The translations under genes were made by a program, and so were the position numbers. Below the pieces are notes generated by a model. That model saw nothing but the letters and a program-made list of their open reading frames with translations. It made no database searches and was not told where the DNA came from. This document shows, one piece after another, positions 40,098-54,500 of a DNA stretch of 64,000 nt; the stretch's first letter is position 1; every line of letters begins with the position of its first letter. Source of the stretch: Symsagittifera roscoffensis (Eukaryota; Xenacoelomorpha; Acoela; Convolutidae); contig NC_087068.1 in assembly GCF_963678635.1 (NCBI RefSeq), positions 6,291,907-6,355,906 on the forward strand, written 5' to 3'.

Positions 40098-40574
40098 TGT
40101 TTTTACGACATCATGACTATGGAGTCGAAACCACTTGACACAGCTCCGGGCTACATGCCCATTCTAGAGTACCGGTGGTACGGTTCAGCGGGAACGTGTA
40201 AACCTTCCAGTTGTACCGTGATAGCTTTTTAAGAAAACTTGAGAAAACTTCCTGATACGCTCTCCGAACGAGGCTCAGCTAACCGAGTAAGGGGGTAACT
40301 AGGGGGACAAAAACACAAGCAAAAAGACAAAAAGCTAAACAGAAAATAGAAAAAAGAATAGAAAAAGGAACAAAAACGATACAACAAAAAATGACAGTGA
40401 CTTTGACACCAGATTAGTTGGATCAAACCTTTATATTAATCAAATAGTATACCCATACTGTTTTATAAGACCGAGCGTTTCGATCAACCTAGCAATCTAA
40501 TCCAGCAACCTCAAAGGTGCCCGAGCGGGGGGCGTTGTTAAGGGTTTTCAGATAGCTTGCAACTTAGCTGGACA

Positions 40575-40745
40575 ACTAGGAGACTTGACTGGAACCAGCC
40601 GAGTGGGAAAGTGGTTCACAAGGATGGAGCTGAACCACTAGGAGACTTGACTGGAAGAGGTGACCAGTCGAGTGGGAAAGTGAACTGACTGAGCTGAACC
40701 TCTAGGAGACTTGACTGGAAGAGGTGACCAGCCAAGTAGGAAGGT
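40575..40745. repeat. Three leader repeats of about 60 bp (copy 2)
   Basis: The phrase TAGGAGACTTGACTGGAA, followed by AGAGGTGACCAG and CGAGTGGGAAAGTG, occurs three times with decay. The first unit lacks the AGAGGTGA segment. It is the counterpart of the two-unit repeat of copy 1 at 24030-24155, so unit number differs between copies. Confidence 0.75.
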
Positions 40746-41649
40746 GGTGCTGGTGACGAGTGCAGTGCACGTCAAGGAGACATCCAGCACGAGCAGAGCA
40801 ACAAGAGAGGACGGGGGCGTTCTCAAGTTGATCAAACGGGTATCGTTAAAATCCACATTACATTATAGGAAATAAGTGTAAAATTGGATAAGCGGAACCC
40901 CATTGTTTTGAGGAAGTTTTTACTCAAGGGGGCCTGGAAACAGGTCGACGGTTTTTCTCTCGAGAAGTTTAGCACCCGGCGTTTAAGGGAATTTTCGGCT
41001 TAAGAGGGGGGCTAAAGAGGGGGGAGGTTATAAGGGGGACTGGTTAGGTTAGAGGTTGGCGGTTGTAAATTGTAAAAAGGGGGGACACATTAGAGTAACT
41101 AATTGTTCGGCATCGTCGATTTAGTTACATTAGATTTTTACAAGCGTCGGTTATAAGAAGCGGACATCCAAATTTAACATCGAATTAAAGTAGGTACCCT
41201 GGTCGGATCGGCAGGGGGGAACGGACATAGACAGTTTTTGTGATACCCCATAAGATCGCTAGCAGGGGTAGGAAAACGTGTGGCAATCGGGTACCAGACG
41301 TTTTTTTCGGACAAAGTTTGACATCTGTTAGCTTTGAATTTTAGGTGGGTTCATCTCTCTGTTTTTATAATTTTTCCTGTTTAAATTTTTACGTTTTGGT
41401 GAGAATGTGTTATTGGTATTTGAACGAACAGGTGATCACAAAATACCTGCGAAGAAGATGGGCTTCAAATTGCCTGAAACAACGAAAGGGAGATAAGTAC
41501 AGGGGGTCAGTATTTGAAGCTTTTGGCCATTAAGATAGGGTTTTTGGGAAAATTTTTACTAGAGCTCAAGTGGTGGTACACAGTACAGTGGTTCAAAAGT
41601 CCCCACAACGAAGAGGAAGAAATCCTACTATCCAGACACTTGGTGACAA

Positions 41650-42200
41650 GTCTTGGGACAGTACCGAAGAAGTCTTTGGACAGTGCAGTCTGGGGACGGT
41701 CTTGGGACGGTGCAGTCTTGGGACAGTCTTGGGCCAGAGCAGTCTTGGTACAGTCTTGGGACAGTACGGTTTTGGGACGGTACGGTCTTGGGACACTGGT
41801 CTTGGGACAGTGGTCTTGGGACAGTGGTCTTGGGACAGTGGTCTTGGGACACTGGTCTTGGGACAGTGGTCTTGGGATAGTAGTCTTGGGACAGTAGTCT
41901 TGGGACAGTGGTCTTGGGACAGTGGTCTTGGGACAGTAGTCTTGGGACAGTGGTCTTGGGACAGTGGTCCTGGGACAGTGGTCTTGGGACAGTAGTCTTG
42001 GGACAGTAGTCTTGGGTTACTAGTCATGGGACAGTAGTCTTGGGACAGTAGTCTTGGGACAGTAGTCTTGGGACTTTAGTCTTGGGACAGTAGTCTTGGG
42101 ACAGTAGTCTTGGGACAGTAGTCTTGGGACAGTAGTCTTGGGACAGTAGTCTTGGGACAGTAGTCTTGGGGCAAGGGTCTTGGGACAGTGGTCTTGGGAC
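41650..42200. repeat. 14-bp minisatellite in the leader of copy 2, about 36 units
   Basis: Units are GTCTTGGGAC followed mostly by AGTA, AGTG or ACTG. The core equals that of copy 1, while the four spacer bases differ consistently, which points to separate homogenisation of each array. The 5' edge is less regular (41650-41790). Confidence 0.93.
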
Positions 42201-45200
42201 ACTGACAAGAAGTACTGGGACAGCACCGAGGAGTCTTGGGACAGTAGAGAGAAAGCTTGGGACAGTACGAAGAAGTGGTGTGACGGTACTAAAGGGTCTT
42301 AAGACAGGTCGAAATAACTGAATCAAAAGCAATAGGACTAATCGGAACGTTAAATCGCAATAGATCGGATTCGGTTGGGATCACGAATTAGTAAAGTTTT
42401 AATAAATCTTATAAGGAATAGGAAAGTAGTTTTTCTTTTTATTATCAAATTTTTTTTATTATTCTTAGAATAGGATTTTGTAAATAGCAATATTGTAAAT
42501 AGAATCAATTGTAAATAAAAATCATGAGATGGAGCAGGGTACCAATAGCTGAAAAAGAGCTACAGAATCAAAGACAAAATATAACTCGTCGCTACGAAAA
42601 ATGACATCGGTTGGCCCAAGAATAACAAAGAAGAACTTTTCAGTTAGCATGGTCAACACAAGGAGTACTAGAGAGAACAAGACAAAAGAGGGCGCGGAAG
42701 GGAAACAAGCGGAGCCCGCAAACGAGGTTGACCTAGAAACACCAGACCAGAGTGTGGATGAGGTGGAGAAGGAGACGACGGAGTCGACACCGATGCCGAA
42801 TGCAGAGGAACTAAATCAAAAGTCGATGGAGTTCTCGCCGATAGACACTGTGGAGGCAACACGCAAGAAACGGTAAAGGACGAGTGTCAAGCAAAAAGAA
42901 CGTCATTTACTGAAAGGTTGGCAATGATGGTCGAAATCAAGAGACATAGTGACGAAGGAACTGAAAGCCGAGAAAGGCAAAACGTTCGGAACAGTTTCCA
43001 CGAAAACGACAGAGACCAACCAAGACGAAGGCCAGGTTAAACAGGGAGCAGCAGCCAACAACAGGGCAACAGCTGACCATGAAACAACGACTGCTCTTGA
43101 GCTGGGCGATCTGATGGCGAAGCTAGATCAGATCGACAAGAGACTAAAGCACAGCGAGGAGGATAGAGAGGTGATAAAGAAAGAATTAAGATACATTAAA
43201 CACGAGTACCTGGACAACTATTACAATCTGGCGAAAGCGACAGAGGAAAAGCTTCAGCAGATGTCAGACAAAGTAGATGCCACTGATGGAGAGCGAGGCA
43301 AGAACATCAAAAAAGACATGCAAGAGATGAAGCAACAGTATGACGCAGTGAACAGCCAGTTGGGGAGTCTAGAAACGAGGATGGACACAATGAGTAGGGA
43401 CCAGGCTGAGAGTTCATGTGCAATACAGGCAAAAAAGACGCCATCTTGAGAAACTCTACGTCACAGGACAGGCTGGCGGCGGATCGAACGCAAGGCAACA
43501 GAGTCGACTTTGTGGAACCACAACGGAACAAACGGCAATCAACACCGTTACCATTACCCCGGGATGCGGCGAGCACAGCACCGGGGGGGGGGGCAAAGCA
43601 ATTATGAAAAGTGGAACAGCAAATAGGACGAGTGGTCCAGGAGTGACAGAGGAGGTAGCAAATCCAGGAAAACTTTCAAAAAACCGAAGGAATTCAAGGA
43701 TGAGTCAGACGGATGCATTGATACTTGGGTAGAAGTCATGAGATTACACTTGGAACAAGACAACTTGAGCGATGAGAGACAAGCATGCACAGCGATACTT
43801 AGCAACTTAGAAGGCACCGCGTTGAAATGCGTAGTTGCGAAGAAGGAAGAGGAACGCGACACTGCGGATAAAATCTTCGAGATATTGTTGAATCGATTCG
43901 GGTCAGGCATGAAGGGCCATCGAGCGATGATGCGTTTGAAAAGAGAAGGCAAAGGGACGATGAGTCGATTGATCGGTTCCTAGATGATCTCGAGAGCTTG
44001 AGACAAAGAAGTGATCCTGAAGAGTCAACGAACAGAAGAAACTTTAGCATCGCCTCAAAGTTCATTGATGGGGTAAAAAGTGATGACTTGAGAACAATGT
44101 TAGCAACGTACTACACATTGTCGAAAGACAATGCACCGACTCCAGAAGAGATGAGACAGAAGTCGAGAGAGTACATGTTAATGAAGCCCCAGAAATGTAC
44201 ATATTCGGATAACAGGAACATGCAAGGGGGGAGCCAACCACAAAGGTCGTCATGGTACAAGCCTAGAGATGACATGGACATACGTAGATCATGCGCGAGT
44301 TGCGGGTCAGCTCATCATCACGTGGCGGATTGCACAACATACAAGCAGGGCATGAAGAGTCTGGGATACGCACCAGATGAGGAAGATATGAGCCAGATGG
44401 AGGAACACGAGTACTATAGTGGCTTAATCATCAAAATAGGTGCAAGATGCTTCTTCTGCAATCAGGAGGGGCACTTCAGGATGGACTGTCCTTTGTTTTA
44501 GGAAGCAGTCAAGAACCAGAGTCATCCCAAGCATAAATTGGCATTAGCGGCGGTGCAGAATCAGAGAAATCGACAAACTGAGTTTGAAACAAAAAACTTG
44601 GAAGCACCAAGTATGGAACTGCCAACAGTGAAGGCTGTAACACAAGTTAATTTTGCGATAGAGGCCACGGCTAGGAATGCCCTAGAGATAAATTATGAGA
44701 AAGCGGCGTCAGAGGCGATTAACAAGGTGAAACAGGACCTATCGACGAAGGAAATAGAGCAACGGATGAAGCAAGAGATCGACAAACAGAGATTGAATGA
44801 GTCGTTAAGTTGCTCGGTGCCAGTGCCAGAAGCTGTAGCAGGGTCGACAAAGAGTGGAAATTGCAACACTCTGAAAATGGTGACGGGAAAACCATTCGGC
44901 ATAACGAAAATCGGAGCCAGGATAATGTCAATAATCACTGTAGGTGGCCATGAGGTGAAAAGGATCTTAAGCGAACCCAGCGACCAGACAATAATGCACA
45001 TCGACGTATACGCAGATTACTTGAGTGCGATAAGCCCACAGACGACTTCTAGAGCCTTGAGGGCGCTACTCACGAGAGGTGGCAGCAAGTCGGTTCGTGT
45101 GGACAACAGATATACAGAAGCTTATGGTCCGCATGAGGTGATGTTGAATATAGATGGGATAAACATCTACACGAAAACAATAATAACATGTGATGAAGAT

Positions 45201-48200
45201 CTAGTGGGGCAGATCTACGTGGGCAAAGAAGAACTAAAGACGAGATCGATTGGACACTGTGCCCTGCTGGAGGAAGATGCAATGCACATCGGGACAGAAT
45301 CAGACGTATCAGCACATGTGCTTGACATAAGTGGCAAGAAGGTTCAGTTGCGTGGGTTACACGATACTGGAGCGGTCTTGAGTGTAATACCAATCGAAAC
45401 TTGGGAGCAAATGGGCTTCAACAAAGATGACTTGATAGACTCGAGAATACGGTTGTCAGCTGCTAACAATGGGGCGCTGCCGGTGCTAGGCAGAACACCA
45501 ATAATAGCCCTAAATCTGGGGGAACGCAATCTGTGGATGAGCTTTATTGTGGTAGAAAACCTAGATGAGTCTGACCAGGTGATTTTAGGCAGAGACTTCA
45601 TCAGGAACTTCGACGTTACAGTTGATTTAAACAATGCGATATTCAGGATACGGAACCCCGATAGGAGGTATGCAATTAAACCGGTAAATTTAATAATAGC
45701 GAATGAAAAGAAAGCACCGGTATTCTTGAGTAGGAGGGTGAGGCTGAAGGCCAACGATGCGGCAATTGTAAGCTTGCGAATGAAAAATTACAATGAACTA
45801 AGTGACAACAAGCTAGTATGCATAGTCCCGAATCCTAATAGTCAAAGTGCTGCTGTTTTAGGAAGATCCTTCTCGATAACCAAGAGCGGTCTCTGCGTCA
45901 GTGTCTTGTTGAATACTCTTGATATACCCATCACGATACAGAGGGGGAGGAAGCTGGGATATGCTTTACCCGTTAAAACTCGAAATGAAATGACAGAAAT
46001 TTCAAAACAAAATGAAGTTGTTGATTGTCCCAATCATAGGGACAAAATTTGTATCATGAGACGATTGAAAAAAATAAAAGGTTCATCAGGTCTTGTGAAA
46101 TCACTTAAGTCAGAGACAGACGATGGGCTATCGAGCTGTTCGAATTTTCCGGAACGGCCCATACTAGATGAAAATAAGACTGATAAACCGGTCCTACCGG
46201 AGATCGAACATTTAAGGGGCAAAATGACGGACGAACAGCTCGAAGCCATCAAGAACGTACTAGAGCGGAACGAGGAAGTTTTTTCGAGACATAAGGCAGA
46301 CATCGGGTGTTGTAATTTTGTTGAGCATGAAATAGAACTTGAAGAGAATGCGGTACCACACAGGGAGGGGGCGAGGCGCATGACCCCACACAAATCAGAG
46401 GCATGTAGGAAAGAAATAGAGACATTACTAGAGTATGACATGATAGAACCATCCAAGTCACCGTGGGCGTGTGGAGTAGTGATGGCCAAAAAGAAAGGCG
46501 ACCAATTGAGGTTTTGCTGTGACATTCGGTGTCTGAACTCCGTCACGGTGAAGGATGCCTATCCCAATCTCTCAAAGTTAGGTGACGCAAAATTTTTTAT
46601 GACTCTTGATTTAGGTTCGGCCTTCTAGCAGGTCCCACTGAGGAAGCAAGACAGGAACAAAACAGGGTTTGCTTGCGAGTTGGGGCTGTTTCAATGGAAA
46701 CGGATGCCGTTTGGTCTTTGCAATGCCACAGCTACATTTCAACGGTTGATGGCACATGCGCTGATAGGTGTGACAAAGAAATACGGCAATCTGGTAATGT
46801 GCTATGTGGATGAAGTGGTAATAGCGACGCCCACACTAGAAGACCACATCGAGCGACTGGACGACGTGTTTGCATGTATGAAGAGGTCGGGGCTAAATTG
46901 TAAACCATCAAAGTGCGAGATACTCAAGGATTCGATAAAATACTTGGGCAGGATGGTGGACAGGCACGGCATCAGACCGGATCCAGATGCAGTAGAAGCA
47001 GTTCTAACTTGGAAATCGCCAAAAACGGAACACCAGTTGATGAGCTTCCTGGGTTTTGCGAGCTACTACAGGGAATTCATCAAGGGCTATGCGGACAAGG
47101 TATGCCCGATGCAACAATTAATGAGACAAAAAGCAAAAAATTCACATGGAACAACGCAGCAGAAGAATCATTCCAGAGAATAAAGAAAGAGTTGTGCGAG
47201 GCACCGGTGTTAGGGATGCCAACGGAAAAAGGGATGTACGTGTTGGATACGGATGCGTCGGTAGTCGCGATTTCTGGAATTCTCCATCAAGAACAAGAAT
47301 GGAACGGGAAGACAGTCTTAAGACCAATAGCATACGGGAGCAAAGTCTTGAGTGATACGGAAACAAAGTACGGGGCGCCGAAAGCAGAGATGTTTGCGGT
47401 GGTTACTTTTGTCGAGAAATATAGAGCATACTTAGGCAGTGAGCCATTTAAGCTGCGGGTCGACATCAGGGCACTCAGCTGGCTGAAGACGTACTCGATG
47501 GACCAGAGCTACACTGGGAGATGGATAGTTCGCTTGGATGGGTACAACATGATAATTGAGCATAGAACATTGGACAAACATCAGAAAACCGATAGCTTGA
47601 GTAAGAAGACGGAGTTCTACGAAAAACAGGAACAGAGGGAGGCGGATAGGCCCGAAATCAAAGATGGCTTCTCCTTCATGGACAAAGAAACGTATGACAG
47701 TCTTCCACTCACGAGATGGCTAGACCAGTCAGGCAGACCGATAGAAGATCACCCCGAATTACCAGAAGAGCCTCCAAAGAAAACAATCTTGAAGAAGGCC
47801 TGAGGAATGCCGATAGAGATTATGCTCAAGTCAAAAATTGTGAGAGAGACGCTCAAGGCAAAAGGCTATGATCTCAACCAGGTGGGAACGGGAGATACTC
47901 AGATAGATGAAGACTTTACTTGAGAAACTTGCAGATGATAAACCCTTGAACGAAGAAAGGGTAGGGAGGAACCGGAAGTCACGATACTGCGAAGGAATGA
48001 AACAGTTGGCAACGCAGATTCTTTAAGAGGAAGCAATACTGATAGCAAAGAAGTCGTGCGGTCAATGGTTGACAAATTCCCTGATAACATACTTGAGCGG
48101 ACTCGGATTAGGAAAAAGAAAATGGCGTTTAAGGAAGAAGCTGAACACATGGGACTAGGTCAAGAGTCCGGGGAGTGGTCCACGTTCACAGAGGAAGAAG

Positions 48201-50468
48201 ATAATGGAGAAGAAGAATTGTCCGGGGAGTGTGAAGAATGTGATGAAGATTCGGAAAAGAGCAGCGATGATCAGAATAGTCTAGGCATGATACCGGCAGA
48301 GGAGAAGATGAGACACCGCAACGTAAAACCCGGATGAACAAGAAGTACGAGGAGGTGAAGAACTTGAGAAAATTGCGGTATCGCGGAAACCATTGAGGGA
48401 ACTATCGTGCAACTCAAATGTCAGAACAAATCTGGTGCCAGGAGATGATACGAAGATCGTGAAGAGGATAATATGCGTAAAGCTGAAGGATGACATCCAC
48501 AACCCTGGGGAAATGAATGGACAGATCATGGCACTAAAAGAACATGTCAAAGCGAGATATCGGCTGTCGGACCTGATAAGGGCCCAAAAGAATGACAAGA
48601 TGACAAGTAACCTCTCCAAATGGATCCGGACGGGGTCCAAGGAGAAAAAGGACGTGGAGGAAAAAAGCTTCAAGATCTTGAGCCAGTTCTACAAAGAAAG
48701 AAAAGATTTACTCTATCACACGGCTGATGGGGTGGTAGCGTGCAAGAGAAAAGATGAGGAGAAGATATTACACAAGCACAACCTCATCATATTACCACAA
48801 TTGTATCAGATGGAAGTGTTATTCAGATCGCACGATCAGAATAGGGAACAGGGGATAGACAAAGTGCAACAGAGAATACTTCACAGGTTTGATTGGCCAG
48901 GATTAAGGAAAGCTTGCGAGAGATGGGTGAATGCATGCCTGGCATGCCTGCAAGTAAAAGACCCAAGGAAGATGAAGTTCCCACTCAAGTCCGTTGAAAG
49001 CTCGGAATTTAACGAGGTGGTGCAGATAGACCATCAAAAAATGTGCATGACAGAGTCGGGATTTAACCAGATACTGGTTATAATAGATCAGTTCACGAAG
49101 TTGGCAGAAGCGGTCAAGTGTCAGACAACCTCAGCAGAGGAAACTTGTGACCAACTGATGACGCATTGGATATCACGATATGGTTCCAATGACTTTTCAG
49201 TCAGACAACGGCAAAGCCTTTGTGGGGGACTTGACAAAAGAATTGATGAAGAGGTCACACATTGCTCAAGCACACTCAAAAACCTACCATCCTGAGACCA
49301 ACGGGCTGGTAGAGAGACAAAATCGAACGTTGGTGAACATGCTGAGGGTATACTGCTCAAGATTCATGACGGACTGGGATAAATATCTGCCGCAAGTCGT
49401 AGGGGCGTACTACAGTACGCAACACTCAACAACGGGTATCAGTCCTTCATGATGTTGACGGGCAGGGAGAGAGCAATGCCCCTGACATTCTTTTACCCGG
49501 AATACGAAGGGAAGAGCACGTTGCTCAAACTTACGTGAAAGAAGCGATCAAGAGACAGCAGGAACTAAACGAGCTCTGCAGGAGGAACACTGCGCAAGCA
49601 CAAATGAGACAACACAAGAAATATGATGAAAAGATACTACAAGCGAAGCCATATGAAGTGGACCAGTACGTGTGGGTTTTCCAGAATGTCATACCGCCCA
49701 AAGGGACAAAGAAACTACTTAAGAAATGGAGGGGACCATTCATGATAACGGAAGTACACCAACAAGGACGGTTCTACCGCTTGAGTACGGGGCGAGCAGC
49801 ACATTATGAAAATCGGAAACCTCACGACCCATCCCCAGAGGACTGGTGTATACCACAGGACATGGAGGGACTGGAGTACCTACTGGTGGAGCCAGCCTGT
49901 GAAGTGATGGCAACGAAAACTTGAGTTTGGATGACAATGAAGAGATAGAAGCGGACTCTGAGGCGGAATCCTTTGTGGAAGAAGACTGGAACGACCCGGA
50001 GCAGGGAGAGGTGACGAAGTGGACAGAACCAGACTTACCAATACCAGCGGGGACTAGGAGTGGCAATCGCAAACGAAGAAGCATGAGGTACAACAGGTAC
50101 GGAGATGATTTCTTGGTTGATAAGATACAGCCCGATGAACTAAGCGAAGAGCTATTAAGTGTGGGCGAACTAGCAGCCGACGATGAATGGCAAATCATCA
50201 ATGATAATAAACAATACCCGCAGGAAGACTACTCGCCACCAGAACGAGATACAGATTTGGAACAGAGAGAGATAGAGAGGAGGGAGAATATGAACTTGAG
50301 GATATTAGAATGGATGCGCGATGTCAAGAACGGAAGCGGCAAAGGACAAAGCATCCAACAAGTCGACGAATCAGCGGGAAAGCACATGAAAACGGAGGAT
50401 CCCCTCTTCGGCTGGACAGCAACAGACAGGCCGCTCGAGATTCCACCAGATAATTTGGACCCAGCACC

Positions 50469-50517
50469 ATCGACGGGGACGTCGATAAATATTTTCGTCC
50501 GGGGAGTGGGGGTAGGA
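50469..50517 (+). other. Conserved hairpin plus G-rich block (copy 2)
   Basis: ATCGACG-GGGA-CGTCGAT at 50469-50486 is followed by the G-rich stretch starting GTCCGGGGAGTGGGGG at 50497. It is the counterpart of the blocks in copies 1 and 3 and lies just upstream of the macrodomain coding region. Confidence 0.55.
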
Positions 50518-50639
50518 CTTACCCACACCAAAAATTTGATGATAAAGAAACTCAGGGAAGTGAGAGAAACGAGCGAACTGAAACTGGATGGGGAGGACGC
50601 TGAGCCTACCATAGGACGGAATTTCAAAACGAAGTTTGA

Positions 50640-51111
50640 AATACAAAACGAATACTCGGAGAACATCCTGATAACGGATAGCGACTTCATTCTGTCGGAC
50701 AGGACTAGCGCAATCTGTATCACGGCGGACATGAGTTTCAAATCACGACTGGAGGCCGACTTCAAGAGAGAATACCAGAACGTGGAGTTTCTATTCAGAC
50801 AGAGACAGGGGCTGGGAGGAATGGCTGCGCTTCCACCATCAGTAGCACAAGTCCCAGGTAAATACCTGTGCTTCTTAGTGACGAGGGTCAGTGAGAGGAA
50901 CACGATCGATCCTGAACACGTGATGTTGGCACTAACGAGACTGCGAGACTTCATGATCGAAAGAAGAATAACGAAGGTCTCAATGCCGGTCTATGACCCG
51001 AAGAGGGGTAAGCTGAGCCCAAGGGAACTATATGCTATCCTACACGTGGTCTTCGCAGAAACGGAGATAATGGTGCATCTGCACAAGAAATGCTACTTGA
51101 GTATCGCCTGA
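50640..51111 (+). other. Macrodomain-like module of copy 2
   Basis: Same pattern as in copy 1: AICITADMSF, FLVTR, VSMPVYDP, VFAETEIMVHLH. The frame is open here even though the rest of the ORF is broken. In about 85 codons compared by eye with copy 1, roughly 28 differences are synonymous and about 8 change the residue, which points to purifying selection before decay. Confidence 0.65.
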
Positions 51112-51473
51112 GTCGGGTACATGGGGGTCTCGAGGTGGGCAAGAAGGGATCTCAAGTTAAGTATTGGGGCACGGAACAGGTAAAATGATCTTAAATGTGA
51201 TTGGCATGACAATTGAATGACTGGCGGTGCTAAAACATGAAATGAATCTCTTAGAAAGTTTCCAATTGAATTATTTTAGTAGAACGAAAGGATAAGGTTT
51301 TAACAATAATAATGGGGGGGGTTTAGGTTAGAAACATAGCATCTTAGTCTAAAGATCAAGTTTTATTTTCAGATTGATTTGGTAAAGTCAAGTTGACTAC
51401 CCAACTATACTCAACTGAAAGAGAAAAGAAGGTCTTGCACAGACCCATAGTCAGCAACATTTGTAAAGGTTAT

Positions 51474-51540
51474 TTCTCAAGTACTCAAGTTGGTACGGTA
51501 ATACTCAAGTTTATACGGTGATTCTCAAGTTGGTACGTGC
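51474..51540. promoter_or_regulatory. CTCAAG repeats at 20-bp period upstream of ORF2 (copy 2)
   Basis: CTCAAG words begin at 51476, 51484, 51504 and 51524. The last three lie in 20-bp direct repeats of the form TACTCAAGTTGGTACGGTA. It is the positional counterpart of the cluster at 13110-13164 in copy 1, although the intervening sequences differ. A role in driving ORF2 is inferred from position only. Confidence 0.4.
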
Positions 51541-51565
51541 GCAAGATCATCAACAGATCATAAAA

Positions 51566-54500
51566 ACGGCAGATCGATTCTGGAAATCCATGCCCGCGGC
51601 TCTGAAGAGGCCCACGCTTGATGAATTATACAGACGCTTGAGGGACCTGGATTATACCCGAGTGGATGAGAGTTTGGCAGTGATGCTGAACGCCATCCTT
51701 CAACTGGAAGAGCAGGGTGAATGCAGGGAGTCTGCAACAGAAGCGGTTTTTAATGGTCGGCTACACCTGTGATGGCATATCCAACCAAGAGCAGACCAGA
51801 TGGCTGTCCTGGAACGTGGATGGAGGGGTGAGAGGATTCGACTTGGCGAGGAATCCTGGCTTGAGCAATAACACCGAGTATGGCGCAGGTGAGTTCCCAC
51901 TACCAACCAGACCATCGGCAAGGTCAGCGGGCCAACACACGATTAAGCCACCCTCTATGACAGCAAACGGAGGAGGCGTATCCTGACCTCAGTAGTCTGA
52001 AAAGAGAACTTGAGAGGACACAAAGGGAGAGGAACAAGGCAAATCTTGACCGGGATCAGGCGAAACTCGAGAGGAATCAAGCGAATCTGGAGAGAGATCA
52101 GGCGATCATTGAAAAGGACCAAGCGCGGCGAGAACTCGATATTCTGAAGGCCGAGCACCAGCAAGAATAAAAAGTGCGAGAGAAATCGGCGAATTACGAA
52201 CAGCTAAAATCGGAACTTGAGAAAATCCAGCGGCGACAACGAGAGCTCGACATGCAAAAGGGAGCCAGGCCCAAGGAGCGAACAGCCGCCAGTTCGAGGC
52301 CAGAGTCACGTATGGAAGTGGATGAGGCTCCCAGGTCGAAGGGACGGTTTAACCTAGACCGCGCGGCTCAAGACAAATAAACGAGGGGTTTGAGGTATGG
52401 ATACCGACTGAATCAACGTCCTCCCTGCGTGGTTTAGAGACACAACCGATACGCCCATTGATGGACGTCGCACTGCCGGGGTATACTCCGAGTTCAACCC
52501 CGAGCGGCAGTCAGGTGAGCGGGAGCTCGTCGCGTCTGAAAGAATTGAATGAGAGGCTACAGCTGAGAAATCGTGAGAGTCCAGCCAGAGTGGAGTTACC
52601 CCCGACTTGGAGGGAGCAACCGGTCAGGAGTGTGGTAATCTCAAGTTACAAGAAGAACACGGAGGAGAGATACCACAGGCACAACCGCATGGATTGGAAC
52701 ACAGCACAAAAAGTCAAGAGGGATTGCTTCCATGACGCGGCTTGGGTGGAATACTACACGCAGCCACGTGTGCCGGAGGGTACGGTCCACCTAATCATAG
52801 GGGACAGCCTGCTGCGGATGCTGAACCGGATTCAGTCACATAGGCAGACTGGGATCTTGAGTTTCGCTGGAGCTGCAATGCCACAGATATTGGCATCACT
52901 CGAGATGCTAGGGATGGCAAGAGTATACACGGTAACTCTAATGATCGGGACTAATGACGTGTCAAGGGGGGGGGTCAAGGAAAGTCATGAGGCTACATGA
53001 CAAAATGAGCTGTATCCTTGAGGAGTTACGGATTCAAATGGATCCTGCCATACTCACAGTTTGTACCATCCCCTACAATATGAAGGCTGACCAACACGCG
53101 ATGAAGATGAATACGAAAGTACGGAACCTGAACGAAGTAGTCAGGCAAATACATCAGAGGAGTGTCCTTCCCATTGGATTGCTGGATGTAGCCGAGCAAA
53201 TGGAGCGAGCCGCCTTCCCCGACGATGCATCCTCAGATGGAATCCATTTTGACTGGCCTAGGGGGCTGGAATGGTTGAACGACGTTTTCCAAAGGCACAT
53301 AAGTGCATTGGAGGCAGACTTGCTTGAGACGGCCCAATTCACATTCGGACCACCTCCAAATCCCCCTTTCCTTGCCTCAAAAACCCTATCCAGTCGCCTG
53401 GGGGCGAGGGTCGATTCTAGAGACAGCTCGAGAAGTAGAGACTTCTCGAGGGCAAGAATGATGGAGACGGCTGATCTGATTGCAATTCCCATAAGATCGG
53501 TCATGGGACCAATCAACTACAGACCTCTCAAGTTGCTGGGGGGTCCGGGACTCATAGTGGAGCCACCTAAGCACCGAAGTATCATCGCCAGAATTAGGCT
53601 GGCAACTCCCGCGCAGTTGAGGGTGGTGGACAAACTACTGGACCCAAGAGAAATGGAACTGCCAGATGCCGCTTATGAGGGTACGAGATTGGCGGACGAC
53701 CCGAGATATGGGAAACCCTGCGGGAATGCCCAATTGGCCAAGACTTTAGCAGTTTATGACAAAGCAGATCCAGCTGCCGCAAGGGTGATCATCGTGGCGA
53801 TATCGGACTTCGAGGGAACGTCTCCCAAGTTGTTCTGGCAGGAGACCTTGATATACTCGCTGCCAGGGGTTGAGTTGAACCAGATGTTAACCCTGAAGGT
53901 CGCGATAAAATCAGAGATGCCTTGCAAGCCAGAGCTACTACTGTTTGCAGGAATGAATGACCACCTGCATGTGACTGGGTTTGAGCAACTCAAGGGCGAT
54001 GAGCCTGCGACAAAGAAAATCTGGGAAGCTATCCAGACGTTGTTTGCGGCGATGAATGAGGTGCAGGAAAACGTGACTTCACGATTTGGATCCAAGACAA
54101 GAGTGGTATTCACGACGTCCCCCCGCTCTGCAGTTTGTATATGCGGTTTTGATCTTAATAGCCGAGGGGAATGCATGGCGGATCCTGATGGCAGCTCCCA
54201 ATCGAGAGTTGGAACCGACGAACTTGAGGCTTCGCAAGTCAGAACTGGCGGCGACGTGGGCGGATGTGTCCCACGCGTTGAGGGGTTTCTATGAATTAGC
54301 AGATATCCTCATTGTATTGGATGAAGTCCTCTTGCTAAATATATCGAATTTCGCCAGACAACTCAAGTTCAGTCCGGCTATAGGGGATGACCACCCAACA
54401 ATAAGTCACTTGACGGCCAGCTTGTGGTTCCGAAGTATAGATTCGACCATCACGAGCTCCACCAGCAAGTCAAGGGGACCAAGTAATGAGAGAAAAAATG

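Larger units (their letters stand above)
40098..42523 (+). other. 5' leader of copy 2 (non-coding)
   Basis: Corresponds to the leader of copy 1 and carries the same two repeat types in the same order. No gene is supported; the long open frames at 41514-42332 are produced by the 14-bp minisatellite. A TATAGGAAATAAGTG phrase near 40865 is shared with copy 1. Confidence 0.7.
42524..51111 (+). pseudogene. Copy 2 ORF1 pseudogene (Gag-Pol-macrodomain)
   Basis: Matches copy 1 ORF1 from the start Met (RVPIAEK near 42540) to the final SIA. Disruptions include frameshifts near 42595, 42858, 42940, 43440, 43600, 43945, 47130, 47920-48050, 49180, 49450 and 49520. Premature stops include TAG at 44499 and 46626 (both at Trp codons of copy 1) and TGA at 47801. 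A short in-frame deletion in the RT (PYPIPRIDES region of copy 1) lies near 46565, and the RT signature is YVDE (near 46805). The Gag zinc knuckles, protease DTGA (near 45365), integrase triad residues and GPY/F module can still be read. The last 396 codons (49921-51111), including the whole macrodomain, are an uninterrupted open segment. Confidence 0.92.

Noticed and set aside
41514-42332. Overlapping open frames on both strands in the minisatellite
   Set aside because: They arise from the 14-bp repeat lacking stops in several frames; the translation is only repeat and no independent coding evidence exists.
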